Shown: positions 49,717 to 58,682 of the stretch, in pieces
Numbering within the stretch: the stretch's first letter is position 1
How the letters are laid out: every line of letters starts with the position of its first letter
Origin: Nocardia abscessus
GTDB taxonomy: Bacteria > Actinomycetota > Actinomycetes > Mycobacteriales > Mycobacteriaceae
DNA: 64,000 bases
Direction of reading: 5' to 3'
Assembly: GCF_015477775.1 (NCBI RefSeq)
Contig: NZ_JADLQO010000011.1
Span: 62,001-126,000 of the forward strand
Notes under the pieces: model-generated
Told to the model about the DNA's origin: nothing
What the model saw: the letters and a program-made list of their open reading frames with translations, nothing else
Database searches by the model: none
Made by a program: the position numbers and the translations under genes

Positions 49717-50886
49717 ATGACTGCCGCTACAGCGACCGACGACAACGTCGAAGTCGTCCGACAGGCCACGCGCGAGCTCGCGCGCAAGTTCGACAACAAC
49801 TACTGGCTCGACAAGGACAACAAGCACGAATACCCCTGGGACTTCGTGAAAGCCTTCGCCGCGGGCGGCTGGCTGGGCGCGATGATCCCCGAGGAGTACG
49901 GCGGCATCGGCCTGGGCCTGAAAGAGGCCGCGGTCATGCTCGGCGAGATCTCGGCCTCCGGCGCCGGGATGAGCGGTGGTTCGGCGATCCACTTCTATGT
50001 CTTCCCGCCTGCCCCGGTCGTGAAGTACGGCTCGGAGGCGATGAAGCGCGAGTACCTGCCCAAGCTGGCCTCCGGTGAGATGTTGATGGCCTTCGGCGTC
50101 ACCGAACCCACTGCGGGCGTGGACACTTCGCGCATCAAGACCAAGGCGACCAAGGTCGACGGCGGCTGGGTGATCAACGGGCAGAAGGTGTTCATCACCA
50201 ACGCCCAGAACGCGCACAAGATTCTGCTGCTGGCTCGTACCTCGCCGCGGCGGGAGGACAAGCCGCTGTGGGGCATGTCGCTGTTCCTCGCCGACATGGA
50301 CCGCTCCAAGATCACCGTGCGCGAGATCGACAAGCTGGGCCGTGCCGCGATCGACACCAACGAACTGTTCATCGACAACCTCGAGGTGTCCGACGACCGG
50401 CTCGTCGGTGAGGTCGACAAGGGTTTCTACTACCTGCTCGACGGCCTGAACCCCGAGCGCATCGTGGTCGGCATGGAAGGCGTGGGCCTGGGTCGCGCCG
50501 CGCTCGAGATCGGCGCCGAATACGCCAAGAACCGCGTGGTGTTCGACCGTCCGATCGGTCAGAACCAGGCCGTGGCGCATCCGCTGGCCGATTCGTGGAT
50601 CCGCCTGGAAGCCGCCGAGGGCATGATCATGCGGGCCGCGGAACTGTTCGACGCGGGTCTGCCGTGTGGTCCCGAGGCGGCCGCGGCCAAGTACCTCGGT
50701 GCTGAAGCCGGTTTCGAGGCGTGTGATCGTGCGTTCTCCACACTCGGCGGGTACGCCTACGCGAAGGAGTACCACATCGAGCGGCTGTGGCGGGAGGTGC
50801 GTCTGCTGCGAAATGCGCCGTTCTCCCAGGAGATGGTGCGCAACTACATCTCCCAGCAGGTGCTCGGCCTACCGCGTTCCTACTAG
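49717..50886 (+). CDS. Acyl-CoA dehydrogenase without the EGT glutamate
   Basis: A 389-residue acyl-CoA dehydrogenase: FGVTEPTAGVDTSRIKT, GQKVFITNAQNAHKI, FDRPIGQNQAVAHPLADSW and GGYAYAKEYHIERLWRE. At the end, where other enzymes have EGTxxIQ, this has RNAPFSQEMV, so the standard glutamate is absent and the base is elsewhere or the enzyme belongs to a variant family. Starts two bases after the synthetase stop with AGGAG, coupled. Its partner gene could be the racemase at 50901 (2-methylacyl-CoA). Confidence 0.9.
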   Translation: MTAATATDDNVEVVRQATRELARKFDNNYWLDKDNKHEYPWDFVKAFAAGGWLGAMIPEEYGGIGLGLKEAAVMLGEISASGAGMSGGSAIHFYVFPPAPVVKYGSEAMKREYLPKLASGEMLMAFGVTEPTAGVDTSRIKTKATKVDGGWVINGQKVFITNAQNAHKILLLARTSPRREDKPLWGMSLFLADMDRSKITVREIDKLGRAAIDTNELFIDNLEVSDDRLVGEVDKGFYYLLDGLNPERIVVGMEGVGLGRAALEIGAEYAKNRVVFDRPIGQNQAVAHPLADSWIRLEAAEGMIMRAAELFDAGLPCGPEAAAAKYLGAEAGFEACDRAFSTLGGYAYAKEYHIERLWREVRLLRNAPFSQEMVRNYISQQVLGLPRSY

Positions 50887-50900
50887 AAGGGGAAATACCG

Positions 50901-52055
50901 ATGACGGGACCGTTGGCGGGTGTGCGTGTCGTCGTGCTGGCAGGCATGGGGCCGGTGCCCTATGTGTCGATGCTGCTGGCCGACATGGGCGCCGACGTCG
51001 TCCGGGTGGTGCGGCCACCGCACCGTTCGGCGCGTGAGTTGAGCCAGACCGTCGGCCTGACCGAGGAGACCGATGTGGTCAACCGCGGTGTCGGGTCGGT
51101 GGCGGTGGATCTGAAGGACCCGGAAGGGCGCGAAGCCGTTCTACGCCTTGCTGATTCGGCCGATGTGTTCATCGAGGGCTATCGCCCCGGTGTCACCGAG
51201 CGGCTGGGGCTGGGCCCCGAGGTGGCCACCGCACGCAACCCGAGACTGGTCTACGTCCGGCTCACCGGATACGGCCAGACCGGTCCCCGCGCCAAGGACG
51301 CCGGACACGACATCAACTACGTCGCCCAGTCCGGCGCCCTGCACGCCCTCGCCTCCGAAGGCGGGGCGCCGCGACCGCCGATCAACCTGCTCGGTGACTA
51401 CGCCGGTGGCGGGGCGATCGGCGCGTTCGGCATCGCCTGCGCGCTGGTGGAGGCCGCGCGCACCGGCCGCGGTCAGGTCATCGACGCGGCGATGGTCGAC
51501 GGTGTCGCCGTGTTGACGGCCAAATTGCACGGCTTGCGCGCCGCCGGGCTGTACTCCGACGAACCGGGAACCAACTTCCTCGACTCCGGTGCGCCGTTCT
51601 ACGACACCTACCGGTGCGCCGATGGCCGGTATCTGGCGGTCGGCGCGCTCGAACCCGACTTCTACCGTGAGTTCTCGAGCCGGCTCGGTGTCGACACCAC
51701 CGGCTGGCCGGGCCAGGACGACCGCGAACAGTGGCCGAGACTGCGCGAACTCATCGCCGACGCGGTGTCGAAGCGGACCCGCGACGAGTGGTGGCAGATT
51801 TATCAGGGCACCGATGCCTGTGTGTCCCCGGTGCTCACCTTCGACGAAGCCGCCGAAGACCCGCACAACGTGGAACGCGGAGTATTCCACCGTGTTTCGG
51901 GAGTGCTGCACCCGGCGCCCGCGCCGCGCTTCGACCGGACGCCGGCCCGCACCCCGTCGTGCCCGCCCACCGGTCTCGGCGACCTCGACGACATTCTGGC
52001 GCGGTGGGCGACCGCCGCCCCCACCGGCGCCGACGCGGTGTCGATCAGCGAATGA
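50901..52055 (+). CDS. Alpha-methylacyl-CoA racemase-like enzyme
   Basis: A 384-residue family III protein with racemase-type motif YGQTGPRAKDAGHDINY, followed by LLGDYAGGGAIGAFG and RGQVIDAAMVDG; the His/Asp pair aligns with mycobacterial methylacyl-CoA racemase. ATG 50901 follows AAGGGG. Similar to the gene at 7208, supporting a role for 2-methyl branched acyl-CoAs in both clusters. The next gene starts within or just after its stop. Confidence 0.87.
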   Translation: MTGPLAGVRVVVLAGMGPVPYVSMLLADMGADVVRVVRPPHRSARELSQTVGLTEETDVVNRGVGSVAVDLKDPEGREAVLRLADSADVFIEGYRPGVTERLGLGPEVATARNPRLVYVRLTGYGQTGPRAKDAGHDINYVAQSGALHALASEGGAPRPPINLLGDYAGGGAIGAFGIACALVEAARTGRGQVIDAAMVDGVAVLTAKLHGLRAAGLYSDEPGTNFLDSGAPFYDTYRCADGRYLAVGALEPDFYREFSSRLGVDTTGWPGQDDREQWPRLRELIADAVSKRTRDEWWQIYQGTDACVSPVLTFDEAAEDPHNVERGVFHRVSGVLHPAPAPRFDRTPARTPSCPPTGLGDLDDILARWATAAPTGADAVSISE

Positions 52056-52066
52056 AAGGACAACAA

Positions 52067-52858
52067 GTGCCCGGTTACGAGGAGTTCTCGTCGTTGACGA
52101 TCGACCGCCCAGCCGACGGCGTGCTGCGGATCGTGCTCGACGGACCGAACCTGAATTCGGTCGGCGCCGAGGCACATCGGCACCTCGCCGACATCTGGCC
52201 GGTGATCGCTCTCGACGAATCGGTGCGAGCAGTCGTCATCCGCGGCGCGGGGGAGCGGGCCTTCTCTGCCGGGGGCAGCTTCGACCTGGTCGAGGCCATG
52301 ATCGGTGACTACACCTCCCGGACCAGGGTGATGCGGGAGGCGCGGGACCTGGTGCGCAACATCATCGAGGTTCCCCAGCCGATCATCTCCGCGATCAACG
52401 GCCCCGCCGCCGGCGCGGGTCTGGTGGCGGCGCTGCTCGCCGACATCTCGGTGGCGGGCCGGCGCGCCAAGATCGTCGACGGACACGTGCGCCTCGGCGT
52501 GGCGGCGGGCGATCACGCCGCGATCTGCTGGCCGCTGCTCACCTCGATGGCCAAGGCCAAGTACCACCTGCTGACCAACGAGGTGCTCACCGGCGAGGAG
52601 GCCGAACGCATCGGCATGGTGTCGCTGTGCGTCGACGACGACCAGGTCCAGGACCGTGCCATGGAGATCGCGCAGAAGCTGGCCGCCGGCTCGCGGGCCG
52701 GCATCCAGGGCACCAAGATGGCGCTCAACGGCTGGTACCGGCAGGCCATGCCGATCTTCGACGCCTCACTGGGCCTCGAGTTCTATCACTTCGGTGGCCC
52801 CGATGTCGTCGAGGGCGTCGGCTCACACCGCGAGAAGCGGGAGCCCGAGTTCTCATGA
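52067..52858 (+). CDS. Enoyl-CoA hydratase/isomerase (crotonase) family
   Basis: A 263-residue crotonase: VVIRGAGERAFSAGGSFDLVEAM with oxyanion-hole glycines, AINGPAAGAGLVAALLADI, and the KAKYHLLTNEVLTGEEAERIGMV segment. The two glutamates of classical enoyl-CoA hydratase are not obvious at their usual places, so isomerase or hydrolase activity is possible. GTG 52067 follows AAAGGA at six bases; ATG 52052, overlapping the previous stop, is an in-frame alternative. Its end overlaps the next start (ATGA). Confidence 0.88.
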   Translation: MPGYEEFSSLTIDRPADGVLRIVLDGPNLNSVGAEAHRHLADIWPVIALDESVRAVVIRGAGERAFSAGGSFDLVEAMIGDYTSRTRVMREARDLVRNIIEVPQPIISAINGPAAGAGLVAALLADISVAGRRAKIVDGHVRLGVAAGDHAAICWPLLTSMAKAKYHLLTNEVLTGEEAERIGMVSLCVDDDQVQDRAMEIAQKLAAGSRAGIQGTKMALNGWYRQAMPIFDASLGLEFYHFGGPDVVEGVGSHREKREPEFS

Positions 52859-54030
52859 GCACCGAACCCAAGCGTGCTCCGCTGGCCGGGGTGACCGTGA
52901 TCGGCCTCGAACAGGCCATCGCCGCCCCGCTGTGCACCCGCCACCTCGCCGACCTCGGCGCGCGGGTGATCAAGGTCGAGCAGCCCGGATACGGCGACTC
53001 CACCAGGCATTACGACACGGTGGTCGGTGGCCTGTCGGCGCATTTCACCTGGCTCAACCACGGCAAGGAATCGGCGGCGCTCGACCTGCGCGCCGCCGAT
53101 GACCTGGCGGTCCTCGAAGGGATGCTGACCGAGGCCGATGTGCTGGTCAGCAATCTCGGCCCTGGCGCGCTGGACCGGCTCGGTCTGGGTGTCGACGAGT
53201 TGACGCGCCGGTTTCCCCGGCTGATCATCGTCGACATCTCCGGCTACGGCCGTGGCGGTCCGCTCGACCACAAACGCGCCTACGACCTGCTGATCCAGGC
53301 CGAGGCGGGTTCGTGCGCGATCACCGGTATTCCCGGACATCCGGCCAAGCCCGGTGTCCCGGTGGCCGACATCGGCACCGCGCTGTACTCGTACTCGGCG
53401 GTGCTGGCCGCGCTCTACGACCGTGAGCGCACGGGACGCGGCGCGGTCGTGCCGGTCGCGATGCTCGATGTGGTGTCGGAGATGATGGGCTTCGCGCTCA
53501 ACCAGGTGCTGCACGCGGGCACGGAGCCGGTGCCGGTCGGTATGGGTTCGCCGATGATCGCGCCGTACGGCGCGTATCCGACCTCCGACGGGCAGACGGC
53601 GGTCCTCGGCACTACCAGCGACCGGGAGTGGCGGCGGATGGCCGCGCTCATGGGCTGCCCCGAACTGGCCGAGGATCCGCGTTACCTGCACAACGACGAC
53701 CGGGTCGCGCGCCGCGGTGAGGTCGACGCGATTGTCGGACAGTGGTGCGCCACAAGAACTCTCGTGGAGATCCAGGACGCCGCCGACAAGGCGGGTATCG
53801 GCAACGCGCGGCTCAACGGCGTGCGCGAGCTCGCCGAGCATCCCCAGCTGCGGGAACGCGGCCGGTGGCGCGAGATCGGGACTCCGGCCGGACCCGTACC
53901 GGCCTTGCTGCCGCCGGGTACGGCACGGGACTGGCCGGTGACCAACGGTTCGGTGCCCGCGCTCGGCGCCCATACCGACGCGATCCGGGCCGAATTCGCG
54001 CCACGGGGCGCCCAGCCGAGCGAGACCTGA
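52855..54030 (+). CDS. Type III CoA-transferase
   Basis: A 391-residue CaiB-like protein: LAGVTVIGLEQAIAAPL, GKESAALDLRA, and GPLDHKRAYDLLIQAEAGS with the catalytic aspartate. ATG 52855 overlaps the crotonase stop by four bases. The final base of its stop is the first base of the GntR gene, so the regulator is co-translated with it. Transfers CoA to the pathway acid, perhaps from succinyl- or acetyl-CoA; donor unknown. Confidence 0.9.
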   Translation: MSTEPKRAPLAGVTVIGLEQAIAAPLCTRHLADLGARVIKVEQPGYGDSTRHYDTVVGGLSAHFTWLNHGKESAALDLRAADDLAVLEGMLTEADVLVSNLGPGALDRLGLGVDELTRRFPRLIIVDISGYGRGGPLDHKRAYDLLIQAEAGSCAITGIPGHPAKPGVPVADIGTALYSYSAVLAALYDRERTGRGAVVPVAMLDVVSEMMGFALNQVLHAGTEPVPVGMGSPMIAPYGAYPTSDGQTAVLGTTSDREWRRMAALMGCPELAEDPRYLHNDDRVARRGEVDAIVGQWCATRTLVEIQDAADKAGIGNARLNGVRELAEHPQLRERGRWREIGTPAGPVPALLPPGTARDWPVTNGSVPALGAHTDAIRAEFAPRGAQPSET

Positions 54031-54686
54031 TGGACCTGCCGCGCGTCACCCCGCCGACCAGCCTGAAAACCACCGCCGTGCAAGAGATCCGGCGGCGGAT
54101 CTTCGCGGGTGAGCTGCGTCCCGGCGACAAGATCGACCAGGACGAGATCGCGGATTCGCTGGGAATCAGCAAGCTGCCGGTGCGCGAGGCGCTGATCGCC
54201 CTCGAACTGGAGAGCATCGTCGACATGCCGCCCCGGCGTGGGGCGTTCGTCGCCCCGATGACGCGCGACGACGTGCGCGATCACTACTGGTTGCTCGGCG
54301 TGGTCTCGGGGCTGGCCGCCGCCCGCGCGGCCACCCGGATCCCCGCGTCCTCGCTCGACGCGCTCGGCCGGATCCTGGACCGGATGACCACGGCGTCGAG
54401 CCGTGACCGTGAAACGCTGAACTTCGAGTTCCATCGAATGATCAACCGCGCGAGCGGGTCCCGGCGTCTGCTCACCGAACTCAAAGTGCTCGGCAGCGCG
54501 GGCCCGCACGGTTTCTACGAGACTCACGACGACTGGTCCGAGACCGCCGACCGCGATCACCGCGAGATCCTGACGGCCCTGCTGGCCCGGGATGTGGCCA
54601 CGGCTCGCGCCGTCACCGAGGAGCACTTCCTGCACGGTGGTGCCCGGGCGGTGCACATGCTGGAATCCCGCGGCTTCTGGCAATGA
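54030..54686 (+). CDS. GntR-family regulator with FCD domain
   Basis: A 218-residue FadR-subfamily GntR protein: helix-turn-helix region at about residues 15-70 (EIRRRIFAGELRPGDKI, DSLGISKLPVREALIALE), then FCD with FEFHRMINRAS, DRDHREIL and VTEEHFLHG as metal/ligand sites. ATG 54030 shares one base with the transferase stop, so it is part of the operon it probably controls. AT-rich sites at 54684 directly after it and before the other units of this region are candidate operators. Confidence 0.92.
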   Translation: MDLPRVTPPTSLKTTAVQEIRRRIFAGELRPGDKIDQDEIADSLGISKLPVREALIALELESIVDMPPRRGAFVAPMTRDDVRDHYWLLGVVSGLAAARAATRIPASSLDALGRILDRMTTASSRDRETLNFEFHRMINRASGSRRLLTELKVLGSAGPHGFYETHDDWSETADRDHREILTALLARDVATARAVTEEHFLHGGARAVHMLESRGFWQ

Positions 54687-54700
54687 TATAATATTTTATG
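54684..54700. promoter_or_regulatory. AT-rich site before the acyl-CoA dehydrogenase gene
   Basis: TGATATAATATTTTATG overlaps the GntR stop, about 30 bases before ATG 54723. Contains TATAAT, so it may be the -10 box, an operator or both. Confidence 0.6.
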
Positions 54701-54722
54701 CGTGAACTAGGGAAGGGTAGGC

Positions 54723-55871
54723 ATGAGCCTCACAGCGGATGAGCAGCAGATGGTCGATCTGGTCGCCGACTTCGTCGATCAGCGGGTCAAGAACCGCGTG
54801 CGCGAGTTCGAGGAAGACGACATCTACCCCGAGGAGTTCATCGAGGAGATGAAGAAGCTCGGCTTCTTCGGTCTGCTCGCGCCCGCCGAATTCGGTGGGG
54901 TCGACGTGAGTACCGCCTGTTTCGCCGGGGTCACCGAACAACTCGCGCGCGGCTGGATGAGCTTGGCGGGCGCCATCGGCGGCCACTCGGTGATCACCTA
55001 CCTGATCAAGACCTTCGGCACGCCCGAGCAGAAGTCGAAGTATCTGCCGAAGATGGCCGAGGGCGCGATCCGGGCCACGATGGCACTCACCGAGCCCGCC
55101 GGCGGCAGCGACCTGCAGGCCATGCGCACCGTCGCCGTGCGCGACGGCGACCAGTGGTCCATCAGCGGTTCCAAGACCTGGATCTCCAACGCCGCGCACT
55201 CGGGCCTGATCGGTCTGTTGTGTCTCACCGACCGTGACGCCAAGCCCGCCCACAAGGGCATGAGCGTGATCCTGGTCGAACCCGGTGACGGGATGGTCAT
55301 CTCCAAGAAGCTGCCCAAGCTCGGCTACCGAGGTGTGGAGGCCTGCGAGCTGGTCTTCGACGGCCGCAAGGTCGGCGACGACGCCATCCTGGGCGGCGTG
55401 CCGAATCTGGGGTGGAGCCACATGATGCGCGGCCTCGAGGTCGGGCGCATCCAGGTCGCCTCGCGTGCGCTCGGTGTCGGCCAGGCCGCACTCGACGCCG
55501 CCGTGCGCTACGCGCAGGAACGCGAGTCCTTCGGCAAGCCGATCTGGAAGCACCAATCCGTCGGTAACCTGCTGGCCGACATGGCGACCAAGCAGCGCGC
55601 CGCCCGCCTGCTGACCCTCGACGCCGCCCAGAAGCTGGACGCGGGGGAGCGTGCCGACATGGAGGCGGGCATGGCCAAGCTGTTCGCCTCCGAGACCGCG
55701 ATGCAGATCGCGCTCGACGCGATCCGCGTGCACGGTGGCTACGGCTACTCCAAGGAATACGACGTGGAGCGTTACTTCCGTGACGCGCCGCTGATGATCG
55801 TCGGTGAGGGCACCAACGAGATCCAGCGCAATGTCATTGCCGCACAGCTCATCGCGCGCAACGCGATCTGA
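54723..55871 (+). CDS. Acyl-CoA dehydrogenase
   Basis: A 382-residue acyl-CoA dehydrogenase: MALTEPAGGSDLQ, WSISGSKTWISNA, RESFGKPIWKHQSVGN and HGGYGYSKEYDVERYFRDA, ending MIVGEGTNEIQRNVIA with the catalytic glutamate. GGGAAGGG precedes ATG 54723. Resembles short-chain or isovaleryl/2-methylacyl-type enzymes. Forms a unit with the thiolase gene 13 bases downstream under its own AT-rich promoter. Confidence 0.94.
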   Translation: MSLTADEQQMVDLVADFVDQRVKNRVREFEEDDIYPEEFIEEMKKLGFFGLLAPAEFGGVDVSTACFAGVTEQLARGWMSLAGAIGGHSVITYLIKTFGTPEQKSKYLPKMAEGAIRATMALTEPAGGSDLQAMRTVAVRDGDQWSISGSKTWISNAAHSGLIGLLCLTDRDAKPAHKGMSVILVEPGDGMVISKKLPKLGYRGVEACELVFDGRKVGDDAILGGVPNLGWSHMMRGLEVGRIQVASRALGVGQAALDAAVRYAQERESFGKPIWKHQSVGNLLADMATKQRAARLLTLDAAQKLDAGERADMEAGMAKLFASETAMQIALDAIRVHGGYGYSKEYDVERYFRDAPLMIVGEGTNEIQRNVIAAQLIARNAI

Positions 55872-55884
55872 TCGGAGTCAGCGA

Positions 55885-57102
55885 ATGTCAACACTGCGCC
55901 GGGCGGCGATCGTCGCACCCACCCGCACCCCCGTCGGCACCTTCGGCGGTTCCCTGCGTGACGTGCCGGTCGAGGACCTGGGCGCCACCGTGGTGAACGC
56001 GGTGATCGAGCGCTCCGGGGTCGACCCCGAACGCATCGATGATGTCGTGTTCGCCCAGTCCTACGCCAACTCCGAGGTGCCGTGCGTCGGTCGCTGGCTG
56101 GCGCTGCACGCCGGACTGCCGATCTCCGTGCCCGGCATGCAGCTCGACCGGCGCTGCGGCGGTGGTCTGCAGGCCCTGGCCACCTCGGCGATGATGGTGC
56201 AGACCGGTGCCGCCGATGTGGTGCTGGCCGGCGGGGTCGAGTCGATGAGCCGCATCGAGTACTACTCGACCAGTACTCGCTGGGGTGCCCGCGCGGGCAC
56301 TGTGCAGCTGTTCGACCGGCTCGATCGCGGCCGCGAACGCTCCCAGCCGGTGGCCAGGTTCGGCAAGATCTCCGGGATGATCGAGACCGCCGAAAACCTT
56401 GCGCGGGACTACGGTCTGATGCGGGAGGAGGCCGACTCCTTCGCCGCGCGCAGTCACCAGAAGGCGGCCGCCGCCTGGGCGGAAGGGCGCTTCGCCGACG
56501 AGGTGGTTCCGGTGACCGTGCCGCAGCGCAAGGGCGATCCGGTGGTCTTCGCCGCCGACGAGGGGATCCGCCCGGAATCCACGCCTCAGACCCTGTCGAA
56601 GCTGCGCACGATCATGCCCGACGGCACCGTCACCGCGGGCAACTCGAGCCAGCAGAACGACGCCGCCGCGGGGCTGCTCATCGTCGCCGAGGACCAACTC
56701 GGCGCGCTCGGCCTCGAACCGATCGGCTACCTGACCGGCTGGGCGGCCGCGGGCTGCGAACCCTCCCGGATGGGTATCGGCCCGGTTCCCGCAGTCGCGA
56801 AACTCGCCGCGCGCCAGGGCACCGATACCGTCTCGCTGCTCGATTCGATGGATCTCGTCGAGGTCAACGAGGCGTTCGCGGTCCAGGTCCTGGCGGTCCT
56901 GGAAGGCTGGGGCTGGCGCGATCACGACCGGCTCAATGTCAACGGGTCCGGCATCTCGCTCGGCCACCCCATCGGCGCCACGGGCGTGCGCATGGTCACC
57001 ACCTTGTTGCACGAACTGCGCCGCCGTGGCGGCGGCCGAGGCCTTGCCACGATGTGCATCGGTGGCGGTCAAGGTATGGCTGCCACCTTCGAGACCGCCT
57101 GA
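55885..57102 (+). CDS. Thiolase (acetyl-CoA C-acyltransferase)
   Basis: A 405-residue thiolase with intact residues: nucleophile cysteine in DRRCGGGLQAL (near residue 90), NEAFAVQ, the GHPIGATG histidine and the CIGGGQG cysteine. ATG 55885 with CGGAG upstream is chosen; the frame is open further. Carries out thiolytic cleavage of a 3-oxoacyl-CoA, or the reverse condensation. In contrast with the degenerate protein at 4338. Ends before two hairpins. Confidence 0.94.
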   Translation: MSTLRRAAIVAPTRTPVGTFGGSLRDVPVEDLGATVVNAVIERSGVDPERIDDVVFAQSYANSEVPCVGRWLALHAGLPISVPGMQLDRRCGGGLQALATSAMMVQTGAADVVLAGGVESMSRIEYYSTSTRWGARAGTVQLFDRLDRGRERSQPVARFGKISGMIETAENLARDYGLMREEADSFAARSHQKAAAAWAEGRFADEVVPVTVPQRKGDPVVFAADEGIRPESTPQTLSKLRTIMPDGTVTAGNSSQQNDAAAGLLIVAEDQLGALGLEPIGYLTGWAAAGCEPSRMGIGPVPAVAKLAARQGTDTVSLLDSMDLVEVNEAFAVQVLAVLEGWGWRDHDRLNVNGSGISLGHPIGATGVRMVTTLLHELRRRGGGRGLATMCIGGGQGMAATFETA

Positions 57103-57124
57103 TCATCGTTCAGGCACCGATTGT

Positions 57125-57155
57125 GCCCCGGCGAACCGAACAGGCCCGCCGGGGC
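57125..57155. terminator. Hairpin after thiolase gene
   Basis: GCCCCGGCG/CGCCGGGGC, 9-base perfect arms, 13-base loop, 22 bases past the thiolase stop. No T-run. Confidence 0.5.
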
Positions 57156-57204
57156 GCAGTCATTCCGGAGCGATGAGAACGAACGTCTCTACCTGCTGCT
57201 GAAC

Positions 57205-57255
57205 ATCGAAAAGCCTGGTCGTACCTTGTGAATACCAGGCCCGACCAGGCTTTCG
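57205..57255. terminator. Bidirectional hairpin between thiolase and MmgE/PrpD genes
   Basis: TCGAAAAGCCTGGTCG and its near complement CGACCAGGCTTTCGA around a 20-base loop, with A-run on one side and T-run on the other, serving both converging genes. Confidence 0.7.
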
Positions 57256-57261
57256 ATCCGA

Positions 57262-58659
57262 TCAGACGCGCAGGAGCGCGGCGAACTCCGTGACCGGGGT
57301 GGCGGGGTCGCCGTCGTTGATCGCCGTCAGCAGTGCCTCGCTGCGTTCGGCGCCCAGATCGGCGACGGTGAGGTCACGGAACTTGGCATCCAGGTCCGCC
57401 TGCGTCATCTGGTTCTCCGCGGTGCCACGTGGGTTGTCGACGAAGACGTGCTCGGTGGAGCCGTCGCGGTAGGTGACGGTGATGTCGGCGATCCAGCGCC
57501 CCGGGTATTCGGCGTCGAGCTCGGTGTCGACCTCGATCTTCACCCGCCGCGCCATCTCGGCGACCTCGCTGCCCTCGCTGAGGTCCAGGCGCCCGGCCAT
57601 GTGGTCGTGGTGGGCGCGGAAACCGTTGCCGCGGCCGAGGATCGCCAACGCGAACTGGAACGGCAGGCTGTACTGCAGGTGCTCGATGGTCTGCGGTGCG
57701 TAGGCGTTGGCGTTCTGATTGCCGATGATCACGTCACCGCCGGACTGGATACCGAGCCGAATGGACTCGACCTCGGCCGCCCGCGCGGTCAGCTGCTGGG
57801 CGCCGTCGATATAGGCGTGGTTGATACCGCAGCAGCAGTACGGCTTGATCCACACGCGGGTGATCTCGAAAGAGTCTGTCGGGGAGAACAATTCGGCGGC
57901 GTCCTCCTCGGCGACCGGGCGGCCGACGAAGGTGCGGTAGAAGCCCTTGCCGCCGCTGAGGAACGTGGTCGGGCCGGTGATGCCGGCCGCCGCCATCTCC
58001 GCGGCGCGAATACCGTTGCGGGTACCGATCCCCGAATGCAGCCGTTTCACCGAGCCGCCCGTGGATGTGTACTCGGTGGTGCCCGAGCTGTGGCTCATCG
58101 CGATCGACAGCGCGTGCACGGTGCGCTCGGCGTCGAACCCGCGCATCTTCGCGACCACGGCTGCGGCGCCGAACGCCGACAACACACCATGCGGATGGAA
58201 ACCGCGCTCGAGCAACTGCGGCGCGGCCAGGATGCCGATCCTGGTGTAGACCTCGTACCCCGCGACGATGCCAGTGATGACCTGCGCCATCGAGGCACCG
58301 AGTTCCTCGCCGACGGCGACGGCCGCCGAGACCACCGCGCTGCCGGGGTGGCTGGAGCTGGAGCGGTGGGCGTCGTCGTACTCGAAACCGTGCCCGTAGG
58401 TCGCATTGACGAAAGCGGCGTCGGCGGCGCTCATTTCGTCACCTGACGCGGTGACGTGGGCGGAACCGGGGGCGTGCGAGGCCTGGGTCAGCTCGAGCAC
58501 CGCCCGGCTCCACGGCAGCGACGCGCAGCCGATCTGCACGGCCAGCTGGTCTTGCATCAACCGACGGGCGCCGGCCAGCGCCTCGGCCGGGATCGTGTCG
58601 TACTCGAGGTCGGTGACCAGCCGTGCGACGGCGGCTTCCAAGGGGGGAAGGGAAGGCAT
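57262..58659 (-). CDS. MmgE/PrpD family protein
   Basis: A 465-residue MmgE/PrpD protein: NATYGHGFEYDDAHRSS near residue 90, HPGSAVVSA, GFHPHGVLSAFGAAA and KPYCCCGINHAYIDGAQ near residue 280. ATG 58659 (MPSLPPLE) is preferred to an upstream in-frame ATG at 58731 because AAAGG precedes it and the previous gene ends at 58683. Family reactions include dehydration of 2-methylcitrate-like acids, decarboxylation of aconitate and epimerisation. Second in an operon after the aldehyde dehydrogenase. Confidence 0.9.
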   Translation of the reverse strand: MPSLPPLEAAVARLVTDLEYDTIPAEALAGARRLMQDQLAVQIGCASLPWSRAVLELTQASHAPGSAHVTASGDEMSAADAAFVNATYGHGFEYDDAHRSSSSHPGSAVVSAAVAVGEELGASMAQVITGIVAGYEVYTRIGILAAPQLLERGFHPHGVLSAFGAAAVVAKMRGFDAERTVHALSIAMSHSSGTTEYTSTGGSVKRLHSGIGTRNGIRAAEMAAAGITGPTTFLSGGKGFYRTFVGRPVAEEDAAELFSPTDSFEITRVWIKPYCCCGINHAYIDGAQQLTARAAEVESIRLGIQSGGDVIIGNQNANAYAPQTIEHLQYSLPFQFALAILGRGNGFRAHHDHMAGRLDLSEGSEVAEMARRVKIEVDTELDAEYPGRWIADITVTYRDGSTEHVFVDNPRGTAENQMTQADLDAKFRDLTVADLGAERSEALLTAINDGDPATPVTEFAALLRV

Positions 58660-58682
58660 GGAGAACCTTTCGGAAGTGGGGG

